The notes under the pieces were generated by a model that made no database searches, was not told the origin of the DNA, and saw nothing but the letters and a program-made list of their open reading frames with translations. Both the position numbers and the translations under genes were made by a program. Positions 35,876 through 43,976 of a DNA stretch of 64,000 bases are shown piece by piece. Source of the DNA: Thioalkalivibrio sp. ALE31 (GTDB lineage Bacteria; Pseudomonadota; Gammaproteobacteria; Ectothiorhodospirales; Ectothiorhodospiraceae). The stretch spans positions 310,001 to 374,000 of the forward strand of contig NZ_KB905022.1 in the NCBI RefSeq assembly GCF_000377405.1, written 5' to 3'. Each line of letters opens with the position of its first letter. The stretch's first letter is position 1.

Positions 35876-38212
35876 ATGGCTGAGCACATGGCGGTTCCCG
35901 AGATTGAACGCTTCCGCATTCTGCGGACGCTGGGTGCCAGTACCCGCGACGGGCTCTACGTGGCGCACGATCCGGTACTGGATCGGCAGGTCGCGATTCG
36001 CACGCTGACCCAGGCGGGCGCCGACGACCTCACCCGTCAGGCCCTGCTCGCGGACGCGCGTCGCCTGAGCCGCTTCCGGCATCCGAATATTGCGCCGATC
36101 TTCGAGGCGGGGAGCTACCCCCAGGGCGTCTACCTGGTGTTCGAGTACGTCGAGGGCGAGACCCTGGACCGGATCCTGGCCGGGGGCGCGCTGCCGATTG
36201 ATCGTGGTCTGGCCCTGATGCGCGAGCTGCTGGACGCCGCGGCCGCGGCCCATGAGCAGGGCATCCTGCACGGGACCCTGCAGCCGGCCAACGTGACCGT
36301 GAACCCCGAGGGGCATGCACGCATCACCGGGCTGGGCATGGCGCTGCCCGACGCCGCGGCCCGTGGCGAGAGCCACCTGCCGGACACCCCCTACTACCTG
36401 GCCCCGGAACAGCTGGCAGGCGAAGCGGCCAGCGAACGCTCTGACGTCTTCTCGCTGGGGGCCCTGTTCTTCGAGATGCTGACGGGTGAACGCGCCTTTG
36501 GAGGCGAGGATCCGGAGGCGATCCGGCAGTCGATGCTGGCGGCGGGGCTGGAGCCACCATCCGGTCGTACCGGTAATGGCGACGAGCGCTTCGATGCCCT
36601 GATCCTGCGGGCGACCCGCCCCGATCCGGCGGAACGCTTTGCCTCGGCCCGAGAGTTTCGCGAGGCACTGGTGGCGGCCCTGGAGGGGGAAGGCTCGCAG
36701 GACGCCGGGTCGCAGGATTTCATCCTGCGCAAGATCCGGCGCAAGCCGGATTTTCCCGGGATCTCCAGCCACATCCGCGAGATTACCCAGTGTTCCGATG
36801 ACACCATGAAGCGTTCGGTGGCGGAGCTGTCGAACGCGGTGCTGAAGGATTACGCCACCACCCAGAAGCTGCTGCGACTGGCCAACTCGCCCTTTTACAG
36901 CAACTTCGGCGGCAATATCCGGACGGTGTCGCGCGCGATCGTGCTGCTTGGTTTCGAGCAGGTGCGCACGGCCGCGCTCGGGCTGGTGCTGTTCGAAAAC
37001 CTCAAGGGCGGCCGGCATTCCGGTCGCCTGATGGAGGCCCTGGTCGGCACGCTGTTCAGCGCTATGCTGGCGCGCGATCTGGCGGAGCAGGTTGGCGGGG
37101 TGGAGAGCGAGCAGGCCTTCGTCTGCGCGCTGTTCCACGATATCGGGCGCATGCTGGTGCTGTACTACCTGCCCGAGGAAGCGGACGAGATCCGCATCCG
37201 TGTGGGTCAGGGCACGGGGGAGGACAGTGCCGCCCGCCAGGTGCTGGGGATCTCCTACGAGGCGCTGGCGCGCAGCGTACTGGAGGACTGGAATTTCCCG
37301 CGCGAGCTGGTGGCATCGGTAGAGCGCGCTCCGTCCGGCATCCTGCCGGCGGCCCGGGATGCCGATCAGCGCCTGCATCGCATCGTGACCCTGGCCTCCG
37401 AGATGGGCCAGTGCATCACCCGCGCCGAGCGCGACCAGCAGGGGGCTTTGCTGACCGATCTGCGCCGGCGCTATGAACATGCCCTGGGCGTGGATGCGCG
37501 CGGCATGCAGCGGGCGATCCGCTCGGGACGCGAGCATATGGATCACTTCCTGGCGGTGGTCAAGCTGCCGCCGGAAGGTCGGGAACCGCTGAACCGCCTG
37601 AAGGCGAACCTGGGGGTACGCATTGATGACGGCGAAGCGGAGGCGCTGGAACCCGAGCCGGGAGCCGGGGATGCGCTCCCGCGGGCCGGGCAGGAGCCCG
37701 CCGTTCAGGCCGCGGCGCTGATGGAGGCCCTGACCGACATGCTGGACAGCATGGTCGGCGAGTTCGACCTGAACGCGCTGGTCCAGACGACGCTCGAGAC
37801 GCTGTATCAGGCGCTGGGCCTGCGCCGGGTCATGCTGATGCTGGCGGACCGCGAGCACCGGGTCCTGGTGGCCCATACCGCGTTTGGTCAGGACGCGGAG
37901 ACCCTGTCCGGTCGCTTGCGCCTGAGCGTAGCGGGCAAGGGCGACATCCTGTCCCTCGCCCTGGAGCAGCAGAAGGATCTGGTCATCAGCGACAGCCACG
38001 AGGCATCGATCAGCCGCTATATCCCCGACGAGTTCCGGCAGGCCCTGGATGCGCGCAGCTTCCTGTTGCTGCCCCTGGCGGTGCGGGATCGGTGTGTGGG
38101 ATTGCTCTACCTGGAATTGCCGGAAGGCGTTTCGCTGGACCCGAGCGTGTTGCGGGCGCTGAAGGCGGTGCGCAACCAGCTGGCCCTGGCGATCCGCCAG
38201 GCGCGCGACTGA
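35876..38212 (+). CDS. Pseudokinase-HDOD-GAF fusion signalling protein
   Basis: The 778-residue protein has a Ser/Thr kinase-like domain (about 10-275), an HDOD domain (about 285-480) and a C-terminal GAF domain (about 620-778). The kinase fold is recognisable (VYLVFEYVEGETLDRIL, YYLAPEQLAGE, SDVFSLGALFFEMLTGE). The catalytic positions are lost: the VAIK lysine is Arg (VAIRTL), HRDLKPxN reads HGTLQPAN and DFG reads GLG. It should therefore bind partners rather than phosphorylate. HDOD shows KLLRLANSPFYS and FVCALFHDIGRM. GAF domains usually bind small ligands. It lies amid c-di-GMP genes and is convergent with the DUF1631 gene. Confidence 0.88.
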   Translation: MAEHMAVPEIERFRILRTLGASTRDGLYVAHDPVLDRQVAIRTLTQAGADDLTRQALLADARRLSRFRHPNIAPIFEAGSYPQGVYLVFEYVEGETLDRILAGGALPIDRGLALMRELLDAAAAAHEQGILHGTLQPANVTVNPEGHARITGLGMALPDAAARGESHLPDTPYYLAPEQLAGEAASERSDVFSLGALFFEMLTGERAFGGEDPEAIRQSMLAAGLEPPSGRTGNGDERFDALILRATRPDPAERFASAREFREALVAALEGEGSQDAGSQDFILRKIRRKPDFPGISSHIREITQCSDDTMKRSVAELSNAVLKDYATTQKLLRLANSPFYSNFGGNIRTVSRAIVLLGFEQVRTAALGLVLFENLKGGRHSGRLMEALVGTLFSAMLARDLAEQVGGVESEQAFVCALFHDIGRMLVLYYLPEEADEIRIRVGQGTGEDSAARQVLGISYEALARSVLEDWNFPRELVASVERAPSGILPAARDADQRLHRIVTLASEMGQCITRAERDQQGALLTDLRRRYEHALGVDARGMQRAIRSGREHMDHFLAVVKLPPEGREPLNRLKANLGVRIDDGEAEALEPEPGAGDALPRAGQEPAVQAAALMEALTDMLDSMVGEFDLNALVQTTLETLYQALGLRRVMLMLADREHRVLVAHTAFGQDAETLSGRLRLSVAGKGDILSLALEQQKDLVISDSHEASISRYIPDEFRQALDARSFLLLPLAVRDRCVGLLYLELPEGVSLDPSVLRALKAVRNQLALAIRQARD

Positions 38213-38233
38213 CCGATCCGGCTGCGCGGGGGC

Positions 38234-40363
38234 TCAGCCCCCCGGGGCCTCGATAATGGCGTCCAGCGGGTTGTCCTCCGGCAGCGCGCGCATGCGGCCC
38301 TGGCGCAGCTCCTGGGCCACGCCCTGCAGGCTGTGGCGGCGGGCGTGCACGCCGTCGAGGGACAGGAAGAAGAAGCGCCGCGTCGTGTCGCCGCGCCAGA
38401 TCAGGGCCAGGCGCCGCGGGTTTTCGCCGGCGTCGTCGCAGAATTCGAACCAGTCCCCGATGTCGAGCCCGATCGCGGCGAAGACGTGGTCGTCGTCGCG
38501 GTCCTGTTCCAGGGTCGGGTCGTCGTCCTCGTAGCGCACGGATTCGCGTGTCTGCAGCCGTGCCCGCGGGTCGAAGCGCTCGGCGTCCTCCGGGGCCCGC
38601 AGGCGGTAGAGGTGGGCCTTGCCCAGGTGCTGCACCAGGTCGCGGATGCGGTCGTCCCCCAGGCCTGCGGCGCGGGCGTGTTCCTTCGCCTCGGCCACCA
38701 GCGGATTCACCTCGGCGGCGGTGGCCATGTTGCAGATGTGGCGCACGACCTGGCGCAGCACGCGATGCAGGGCCTCCCCGGCCTCGCCGGCGTCGTGCTC
38801 CACGGCCAGCACGGTCTCCCAGGACTGGAAGATCTCCTCGGCGGTGGTCTCCGGGAGATCGGCCCCGGTCTCCAGCGCGGCCAGCGCCAGATTGCGCCGG
38901 GCCTGCTCGGCCCATTCCTCGGCGTTGGGCAGGTCGATCTGGGTGGTCTGGCGGGCATGCCAGAGGGCGTCCTCGTTCTCCACGCTCTCGAGGAACTGGT
39001 TCATCAGCACCTCGGCGCTGTCGCGGTCGAGGCGGTCGGCCTCGTTGCGCAAGTATTCGATCGAATGCCGGATGCAGCCCAGGTAGCGCTCGACGTCCTC
39101 GCCGTCGGGCTCCGACTCCGGATTGATGCGTATGGCGACGTTGATCAGGCTCCCGATCCACAGGCGCAAGGGGTGCGAGCGGTCGCGGAAAAAGCCGAGA
39201 TCCCGGATGACGGCGGTGGCCAGCGGGTACTGCATCTCGCCGATCTCGGCGCGCACGGCCGGGTTGAACCCCACCTCGCGGAAGATGTGGTCGAACAGCC
39301 CCTGCAGCAGGTCGTGGATGAACGGCATCAGCGAGGCGCGCGGGTCCGGCTGATCGGAGGGCATGACGAAGGCCGTCATCGGGGCCGCGTTGCCGGAGCC
39401 CGCCGCTTGCCCGCCGCCATGGCCTTCGACCGGGCGAAACACCGGGGACTGCACCATGTTCGAGGCCCAGGCGGCCCACTGGGCCGGGTCGGCCTCGGTG
39501 TCCGGCATGCGCGCGGGTTCGTCGGCCTCGGCCTTGCGCGTGGAGGGCCGCCACCCGGAGGTCGTCGTGGCGGGGTCGGCGTCCGGTTCCGCGGAGGCGT
39601 CGGTATCGCGTGCGCCGGCGAGGCGTTTCCATGAGGCGTTGCGGCGAAGGGTTTCGCTGGACTCGGGGGCGGCCGGTGTCTCGGTGATCAGCCCGCAGTG
39701 TTCGATCGCCTCGACCACGAAGGCCAGGGTGGGGGCCGCGGTCTTCTGCATGCAGTCCAGGTAGGAGCGCATCAGGTCCAGGGTCATCTCGGTCTTGCCG
39801 AAGTACAGCTCGCCAATCTCGATCAGGCGCTCGTACCAGTGCAGCGGTGACCAGGGGGCCCAGTTGGGATGCTCGAAGCGGTTCTTTTCGCGCGCGGCCT
39901 GGGTGAACACGTAGTGCGAGTAGCGGTTGTTCTCGCGCATCGAGCCTTCCAGCTTGTGCCGCAGCGACCGCCGCGTGGACTGGTAGTCGTCGAGGATGCT
40001 GAGACCGTCGTCCTGATCCGCGAACGCGACCCCCGAGAACTCGTACTGCGGGGGGTAGTCGTGGCTGCGGAAGTCCTCCATCAGGGCGTCCTGGAAGTCC
40101 CGGGTCACGCGCTTCTCGAACATGCGGAAGTCATTCGCCCACAGGAGGGGATTGCCCGTCACATTGCCCCAGGTGCGTCCGGCCTCCCATTCGTCGCGGG
40201 CCGTCGCCAGGCAGCGCTCCAGGTGTTCGATCACCCGGGGCACGACCATCTCGGCGAGCTGCTCTCGCTGCACGATCGACAGCCCGGCCATCCCGGTCCA
40301 TTTGCCGGAGGCCTTGAGCGGCTGGCGGGAAGAACCAAGGAGGGTGTCCTGGTCGGCTGGCAT
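38234..40363 (-). CDS. DUF1631 family protein
   Basis: The product has 709 residues. Its N-terminal helical region carries the DUF1631 pattern: RVIEHLERCLATARDEWE, NPLLWANDFRMFEKRV, a Pro/Thr-rich linker near 230-320, FIHDLLQGLFDHIF and DRSHPLRLWIGSLINVAI near 395. The last 100 residues (GDWFEF ... RRLALIWRGDTTRRFFFLSLDG) look like a PilZ-type beta barrel, which in other proteins binds c-di-GMP. The RxxxR motif is not clearly present, so binding is uncertain. It is divergent from the HD-GYP gene at 40572. Confidence 0.85.
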   Translation of the reverse strand: MPADQDTLLGSSRQPLKASGKWTGMAGLSIVQREQLAEMVVPRVIEHLERCLATARDEWEAGRTWGNVTGNPLLWANDFRMFEKRVTRDFQDALMEDFRSHDYPPQYEFSGVAFADQDDGLSILDDYQSTRRSLRHKLEGSMRENNRYSHYVFTQAAREKNRFEHPNWAPWSPLHWYERLIEIGELYFGKTEMTLDLMRSYLDCMQKTAAPTLAFVVEAIEHCGLITETPAAPESSETLRRNASWKRLAGARDTDASAEPDADPATTTSGWRPSTRKAEADEPARMPDTEADPAQWAAWASNMVQSPVFRPVEGHGGGQAAGSGNAAPMTAFVMPSDQPDPRASLMPFIHDLLQGLFDHIFREVGFNPAVRAEIGEMQYPLATAVIRDLGFFRDRSHPLRLWIGSLINVAIRINPESEPDGEDVERYLGCIRHSIEYLRNEADRLDRDSAEVLMNQFLESVENEDALWHARQTTQIDLPNAEEWAEQARRNLALAALETGADLPETTAEEIFQSWETVLAVEHDAGEAGEALHRVLRQVVRHICNMATAAEVNPLVAEAKEHARAAGLGDDRIRDLVQHLGKAHLYRLRAPEDAERFDPRARLQTRESVRYEDDDPTLEQDRDDDHVFAAIGLDIGDWFEFCDDAGENPRRLALIWRGDTTRRFFFLSLDGVHARRHSLQGVAQELRQGRMRALPEDNPLDAIIEAPGG

Positions 40364-40571
40364 GAGGCACTCCGGCGTGGGATCGTCGTCGCTGCGGGTC
40401 CATCGTCCCGCAAAATCGTGATGTGTGCACGGGTTCGGGGCGCCGAGCGTTAGCGATTCACGGCCGGCGCACTAACGGGCTGGCCTGGGGCGGGGCGTCT
40501 GGGTAGTGTAGAAAACAATACTGAAGGTGTGAGTTACGAGAGCGCCGGATGGCAAGCGGAGTGTTCCTGGC

Positions 40572-41819
40572 ATGTCCTGGGGATTGATACAACAGGAGAT
40601 TCCCGTCGCGGAGTTGCGGGTTGGCATGTACGTAAGCCAGCTCGACCGCCCGTGGCGGGATACGCCGTACTGGGTCGAGGGCATTCTGATCCGCTCGCAA
40701 CAGGACATCGACGAGCTGGCCCGCCATTGTCGCCACGTGTTCGTGGACCGGGAGAAGAGTGCCCCGGAGTCGCTGACCCGGCTTGCGCCCGCCACCCGCG
40801 AAGCGGCGCTGACCGAATCCGTTCCCGGTCGCGCCGAGGCGGCCCAGTTTCGGGGAATGACCGTCTACCGCGATCAGTGCAGCGTGGACGAGGAACTCCC
40901 GGCCGCAAGCGAGGCCTGGGCCACGGCCGGTACCATTCTCGATCGCATCCGGACCGAGATGGAGCGCAATCCCGGGGTGCGCGTCGCGGCGGCGCGGGAG
41001 GCCTCGGAGGCGCTGCGCGAGAGCGTGGAGCGCAATCCCGATGCTCTGTTGTTGCTGGCCCGACTGCGCGATTCCGGCGATGTCCTGTACGACCACTCCC
41101 TGCGGGTGTCCGTGCATCTGCTGGCGCTGGGACGGCACCTGGGGCTGGACCGCGGCGAGCTGTCGATCCTGGGGCTGGGCGGGCTGTTGATGGACGTGGG
41201 CAAGATGCAGTTGTCCCCGGCCTTGCTGGAGCGGGGAAAGCGGCTGTCCCCCGACGAGCGCCGCGAGATGCAGCGGCACGTGGAGTACGGCGAGCAGATC
41301 CTGCAGCGCTCCCACGGCATCCCCGATAAGGTCCGCGATATCGTCCTTCAGCATCACGAGCGCGAGGACGGTCGCGGCTATCCGCGGGGGCTGGTGGCCA
41401 ACGAGATCAGCGCCTGCGCGCGGATGGCGGCAATCGTGGATTCCTACGAGGAACTGCTGGCGGATCAGCGCCTGGCGGGAACGCCCTTCGAGGCGCTCAA
41501 GGAACTGCGCGAGCATGGCCGCTGGGGATTGAACTCGGCGCTGGTCGACCAGTTCACGCACTGCGTGGGGCTGTTCCCGGTGGGCAGTCTTGTGGAGCTG
41601 GACAGCGGCGAGGTCGCCATCGTCCTGAGCCACCGGCGGACCCAGCGCTTCATGCCTCGGGTCATGCGCATCCTGGATCCGCAGCGTCAGCCTTACCCCG
41701 ATCCGCTGGAACTCGACCTCGGGTCGACGGACCCGGAATCCGAGGGTGCGCAACGGCAGATCGTGCGCGATTTGCCGGCCGGGGCCTACGGAGTCGATCC
41801 TGCACGCTATTATCTCTAG
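40572..41819 (+). CDS. Degenerate HD-GYP domain protein
   Basis: The 415-residue protein has the same layout as the HD-GYP enzyme at 5069, with an N-terminal DUF3391-like domain (IPVAELRVGMYVSQLDRPW). The central domain keeps HSLRVSVH, HHEREDGRGYP and VDSYEELL, but the key HD dyad reads LLMDVGK, with Met in place of His. Metal binding and hydrolysis are therefore probably lost, and a c-di-GMP sensor role is possible. The C-terminal extension GSLVELDSGEVAIVL matches the other gene. It starts 208 bases from the divergent DUF1631 gene; no clear promoter was identified in that gap. Confidence 0.85.
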   Translation: MSWGLIQQEIPVAELRVGMYVSQLDRPWRDTPYWVEGILIRSQQDIDELARHCRHVFVDREKSAPESLTRLAPATREAALTESVPGRAEAAQFRGMTVYRDQCSVDEELPAASEAWATAGTILDRIRTEMERNPGVRVAAAREASEALRESVERNPDALLLLARLRDSGDVLYDHSLRVSVHLLALGRHLGLDRGELSILGLGGLLMDVGKMQLSPALLERGKRLSPDERREMQRHVEYGEQILQRSHGIPDKVRDIVLQHHEREDGRGYPRGLVANEISACARMAAIVDSYEELLADQRLAGTPFEALKELREHGRWGLNSALVDQFTHCVGLFPVGSLVELDSGEVAIVLSHRRTQRFMPRVMRILDPQRQPYPDPLELDLGSTDPESEGAQRQIVRDLPAGAYGVDPARYYL

Positions 41820-41820
41820 A

Positions 41821-41943
41821 AAAGACTGAAAAAATGTCCGGTTTGGTTACAAGCGGCGGCCGGCGTCCCAGTGCCAGGTGAGTGGTTCCTGGTCCGCTAC
41901 AGCGTTCGTGGCACACGGCCGGACCGAACGGATTCAGTCTTTT
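41821..41943. repeat. 11-bp inverted repeat upstream of the GGDEF/EAL gene
   Basis: AAAAGACTGAA at 41821-41831 pairs perfectly with TTCAGTCTTTT at 41933-41943, bracketing most of the 163-base gap between the degenerate HD-GYP gene and the next gene. The transcript could fold into a long stem or the arms could be operator half-sites. The right arm ends about 40 bases before the start codon at 41983. Confidence 0.45.
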
Positions 41944-41982
41944 CCTGGAGGCGCCGCGCGGGCGCAATGCCGGAGCCCAGCG

Positions 41983-43239
41983 ATGTTGTCGAATCTGTCG
42001 GACTATCCAGCCTTTCTCGAACGCCTGCAGGCGGGTTGCGGTGCGCGTTCTCCGGCCCTGGCCGTGGTCGATCTGGAGGGCCTGGGCGATATTGATGCCG
42101 CCCTGGGTTATGACGTGACGGACCGGTTGCTGCGTCAGGCCGGCGAGGCCCTGGCGACCGCCTTGCCGGGCGGGTTCGTCGGGATGACGGGACGCCACCA
42201 GCTCGCCTGCATGCTGCCCCATGTGGACGGCAGCGGATTTGCCGAGCTGGCGGGCCACAAGATGCTGCGGGTGCTGGGCGAGCCTTTTCCCTGCGGCGAG
42301 CGCGAGGTGCTCCTGTGGCCGCGGGTCGGACTGGCCCTGTCCCGGGGCGGGCGCGCCGTAGCCCCGCCGACCCTGCTGGCCCAGGCCTGTGCGGCGATGC
42401 GCAAGGCTCGGCGTGAACGGGTCCGCCTGCGCCTGCATGCCCCCGACGCAGCCGAGACGATGCTGGAGGGTGTCGACCTGTGGTCGCAGCTGGGCGATGC
42501 GATCGAGGAGGGAGCCCTGCACCTCGAGTATCAGCCGCAGATCGCCCTGGCTTCGGGGCGGGTGGAATCGGCCGAGGCCCTGCTGCGCTGGGATCACCCG
42601 GAATATGGCGCGATCCGGCCGGACACCATGGTGCGCGCGGCGGAGGGGACCGATCTGATGCCGCGCCTGACCCACTGGGTCTTCAACACCGCGTTGCGCC
42701 AGTGCGCCGAATACCGCCAGGCCGGGCTGGGCGTCGGGGTGTCGGTGAACTTTTCCGCGGATGATCTGCAGGAGCCGGAGGTCGTGGACCTGGTGGCCCA
42801 GTCGCTGGACCTCTGGGGCGTGCCACCCGAGCAGGTCACGATCGAACTGACCGAGACGGCGGTGATGGAGAGCCACGATGCCACCGCGCGCGACGCCCTG
42901 CACAGCATGAAGGGGCTCGGGCTGCGCCTCTCCATGGACGACTTCGGCATCGGCTATTCATCCATGGAGCGGCTGCTGCGCATGCCCCTGGACGAACTCA
43001 AGATCGACATGACCTTTGTCCACGAACTCAGCGCCAGTCCCCCGCATCAGCGCATCGTGGAGTCCATGGTCGGCCTTGGACACAAACTGGGCCTGACGGT
43101 CGTGGCCGAAGGGGTCGAGGACGAGGACACGCTGACCCGTCTGCGGGCCCTGGACTGTGATCTGGTGCAGGGGTTCTACCTCGGCCGGCCGGCCCGCCTG
43201 GGATACTTCATGGAGCAGATGTTGCGGACGCGCGATTGA
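41983..43239 (+). CDS. Degenerate-GGDEF / intact EAL phosphodiesterase
   Basis: ATG 41983 has GGAG about eight bases upstream. The 418-residue protein has a vestigial GGDEF domain (about 1-150) where the signature reads GRHQL, so no cyclase activity is expected. A complete EAL domain (about 170-410) follows: AEALLRW, SVNFSADDL, ELTET, MDDFGIGYSS, ELKIDM and AEGVED. It should hydrolyse c-di-GMP, perhaps tuned by GTP binding to the relic. It lies 163 bases after the degenerate HD-GYP gene on the same strand. Confidence 0.9.
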   Translation: MLSNLSDYPAFLERLQAGCGARSPALAVVDLEGLGDIDAALGYDVTDRLLRQAGEALATALPGGFVGMTGRHQLACMLPHVDGSGFAELAGHKMLRVLGEPFPCGEREVLLWPRVGLALSRGGRAVAPPTLLAQACAAMRKARRERVRLRLHAPDAAETMLEGVDLWSQLGDAIEEGALHLEYQPQIALASGRVESAEALLRWDHPEYGAIRPDTMVRAAEGTDLMPRLTHWVFNTALRQCAEYRQAGLGVGVSVNFSADDLQEPEVVDLVAQSLDLWGVPPEQVTIELTETAVMESHDATARDALHSMKGLGLRLSMDDFGIGYSSMERLLRMPLDELKIDMTFVHELSASPPHQRIVESMVGLGHKLGLTVVAEGVEDEDTLTRLRALDCDLVQGFYLGRPARLGYFMEQMLRTRD

Positions 43240-43265
43240 CAGCGCTGGCCTGATGCGTTCGCTGC

Positions 43266-43844
43266 CTATCCTGTCGATCGTGAACGCAGGTACAGGTGGA
43301 TCACGATCCAGTCGTACAGGGCGTGGGTGACGATGACCACCAGCAGGTTGCCGGTGAGGTGGTACAGGACCCCGAGGTACAGCCCGATGATCGTGGCGAA
43401 CACGAAATACAGGCGGCTGATCGAATGGGCCAGTCCAAAGACCACCGCGGCGGCGACGATGGCCCACTCGGCGGACCAGCGTTCGGTCAGCCACCCCTGC
43501 AGCACACCCCGCACCAGCAGTTCCTCGCCCACGCCCGCGAGGATGGAGATCAGCAGCACGGCACCGGGCAGGGCGTGCCGAAAGAGCTGGTGCACAAAAT
43601 CCCGCACCTGATCGGCCAGGGCACGATAGGGCTCCCAGCCACTGATGGCGAGCGCGCCCAGCAGGATCAGCATGGGCAGGACGGCGAGGGCGCCCAGGGC
43701 GGCGGCGTCCAGGCTCCACTCGATCCGCTCGGCCAGCGGGATCCCGGCAACGCGGGCCAGGATCAGGGCGAGCGGGATCAGCGCGGCCTGAAAGACCAGG
43801 CCGGCCAGCAATGGGTGCCGCGCGATGGCCTTACGCAGGCTCAT
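43266..43844 (-). CDS. CPBP family intramembrane metalloprotease
   Basis: The 192-residue protein has about five membrane helices and the CPBP motifs: GVGEELLVRGVLQGWL (EExxxR) near residue 105, FGLAHS near residue 137 and THALYDW near residue 173, supplying the Glu and His metal ligands. This is an Abi/CAAX-protease relative that may process membrane peptides. It is convergent with the EAL gene (26 bases). Upstream lies the BCCT gene on the same strand, separated by a terminator. Confidence 0.9.
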   Translation of the reverse strand: MSLRKAIARHPLLAGLVFQAALIPLALILARVAGIPLAERIEWSLDAAALGALAVLPMLILLGALAISGWEPYRALADQVRDFVHQLFRHALPGAVLLISILAGVGEELLVRGVLQGWLTERWSAEWAIVAAAVVFGLAHSISRLYFVFATIIGLYLGVLYHLTGNLLVVIVTHALYDWIVIHLYLRSRSTG

Positions 43845-43906
43845 GGCAGGGTGGACGGATTCATTCGCGAGAGGATGCCCGATCCCGGGGGCGGTTGTCC
43901 CGCACG

Positions 43907-43941
43907 AAAAAAACCCGCGCCGCCGGACGGGCGGGCGCGGG
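43907..43941 (-). terminator. Rho-independent terminator of the BCCT gene
   Basis: Read on the minus strand, CCCGCGCC pairs with GGCGCGGG around a 12-base loop and is followed by seven T. It sits 36 bases past the stop of the BCCT transporter gene and ends its transcript before the CPBP gene. This is the clearest intrinsic terminator in the window. Confidence 0.8.
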
Positions 43942-43976
43942 GTGGAGTGAAGGCCCTGGATGGCCCGTGGCGGTCG

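Noticed and set aside
35618-37999. 793-codon minus-strand open frame
   Set aside because: It is antisense to the pseudokinase-HDOD-GAF gene and rich in Gln/His/Arg, with no recognisable fold.
41820-41982. c-di-GMP (GEMM) riboswitch upstream of the EAL gene
   Set aside because: The conserved GEMM core with its tetraloop receptor and GGGACGCA-type segments is not present.
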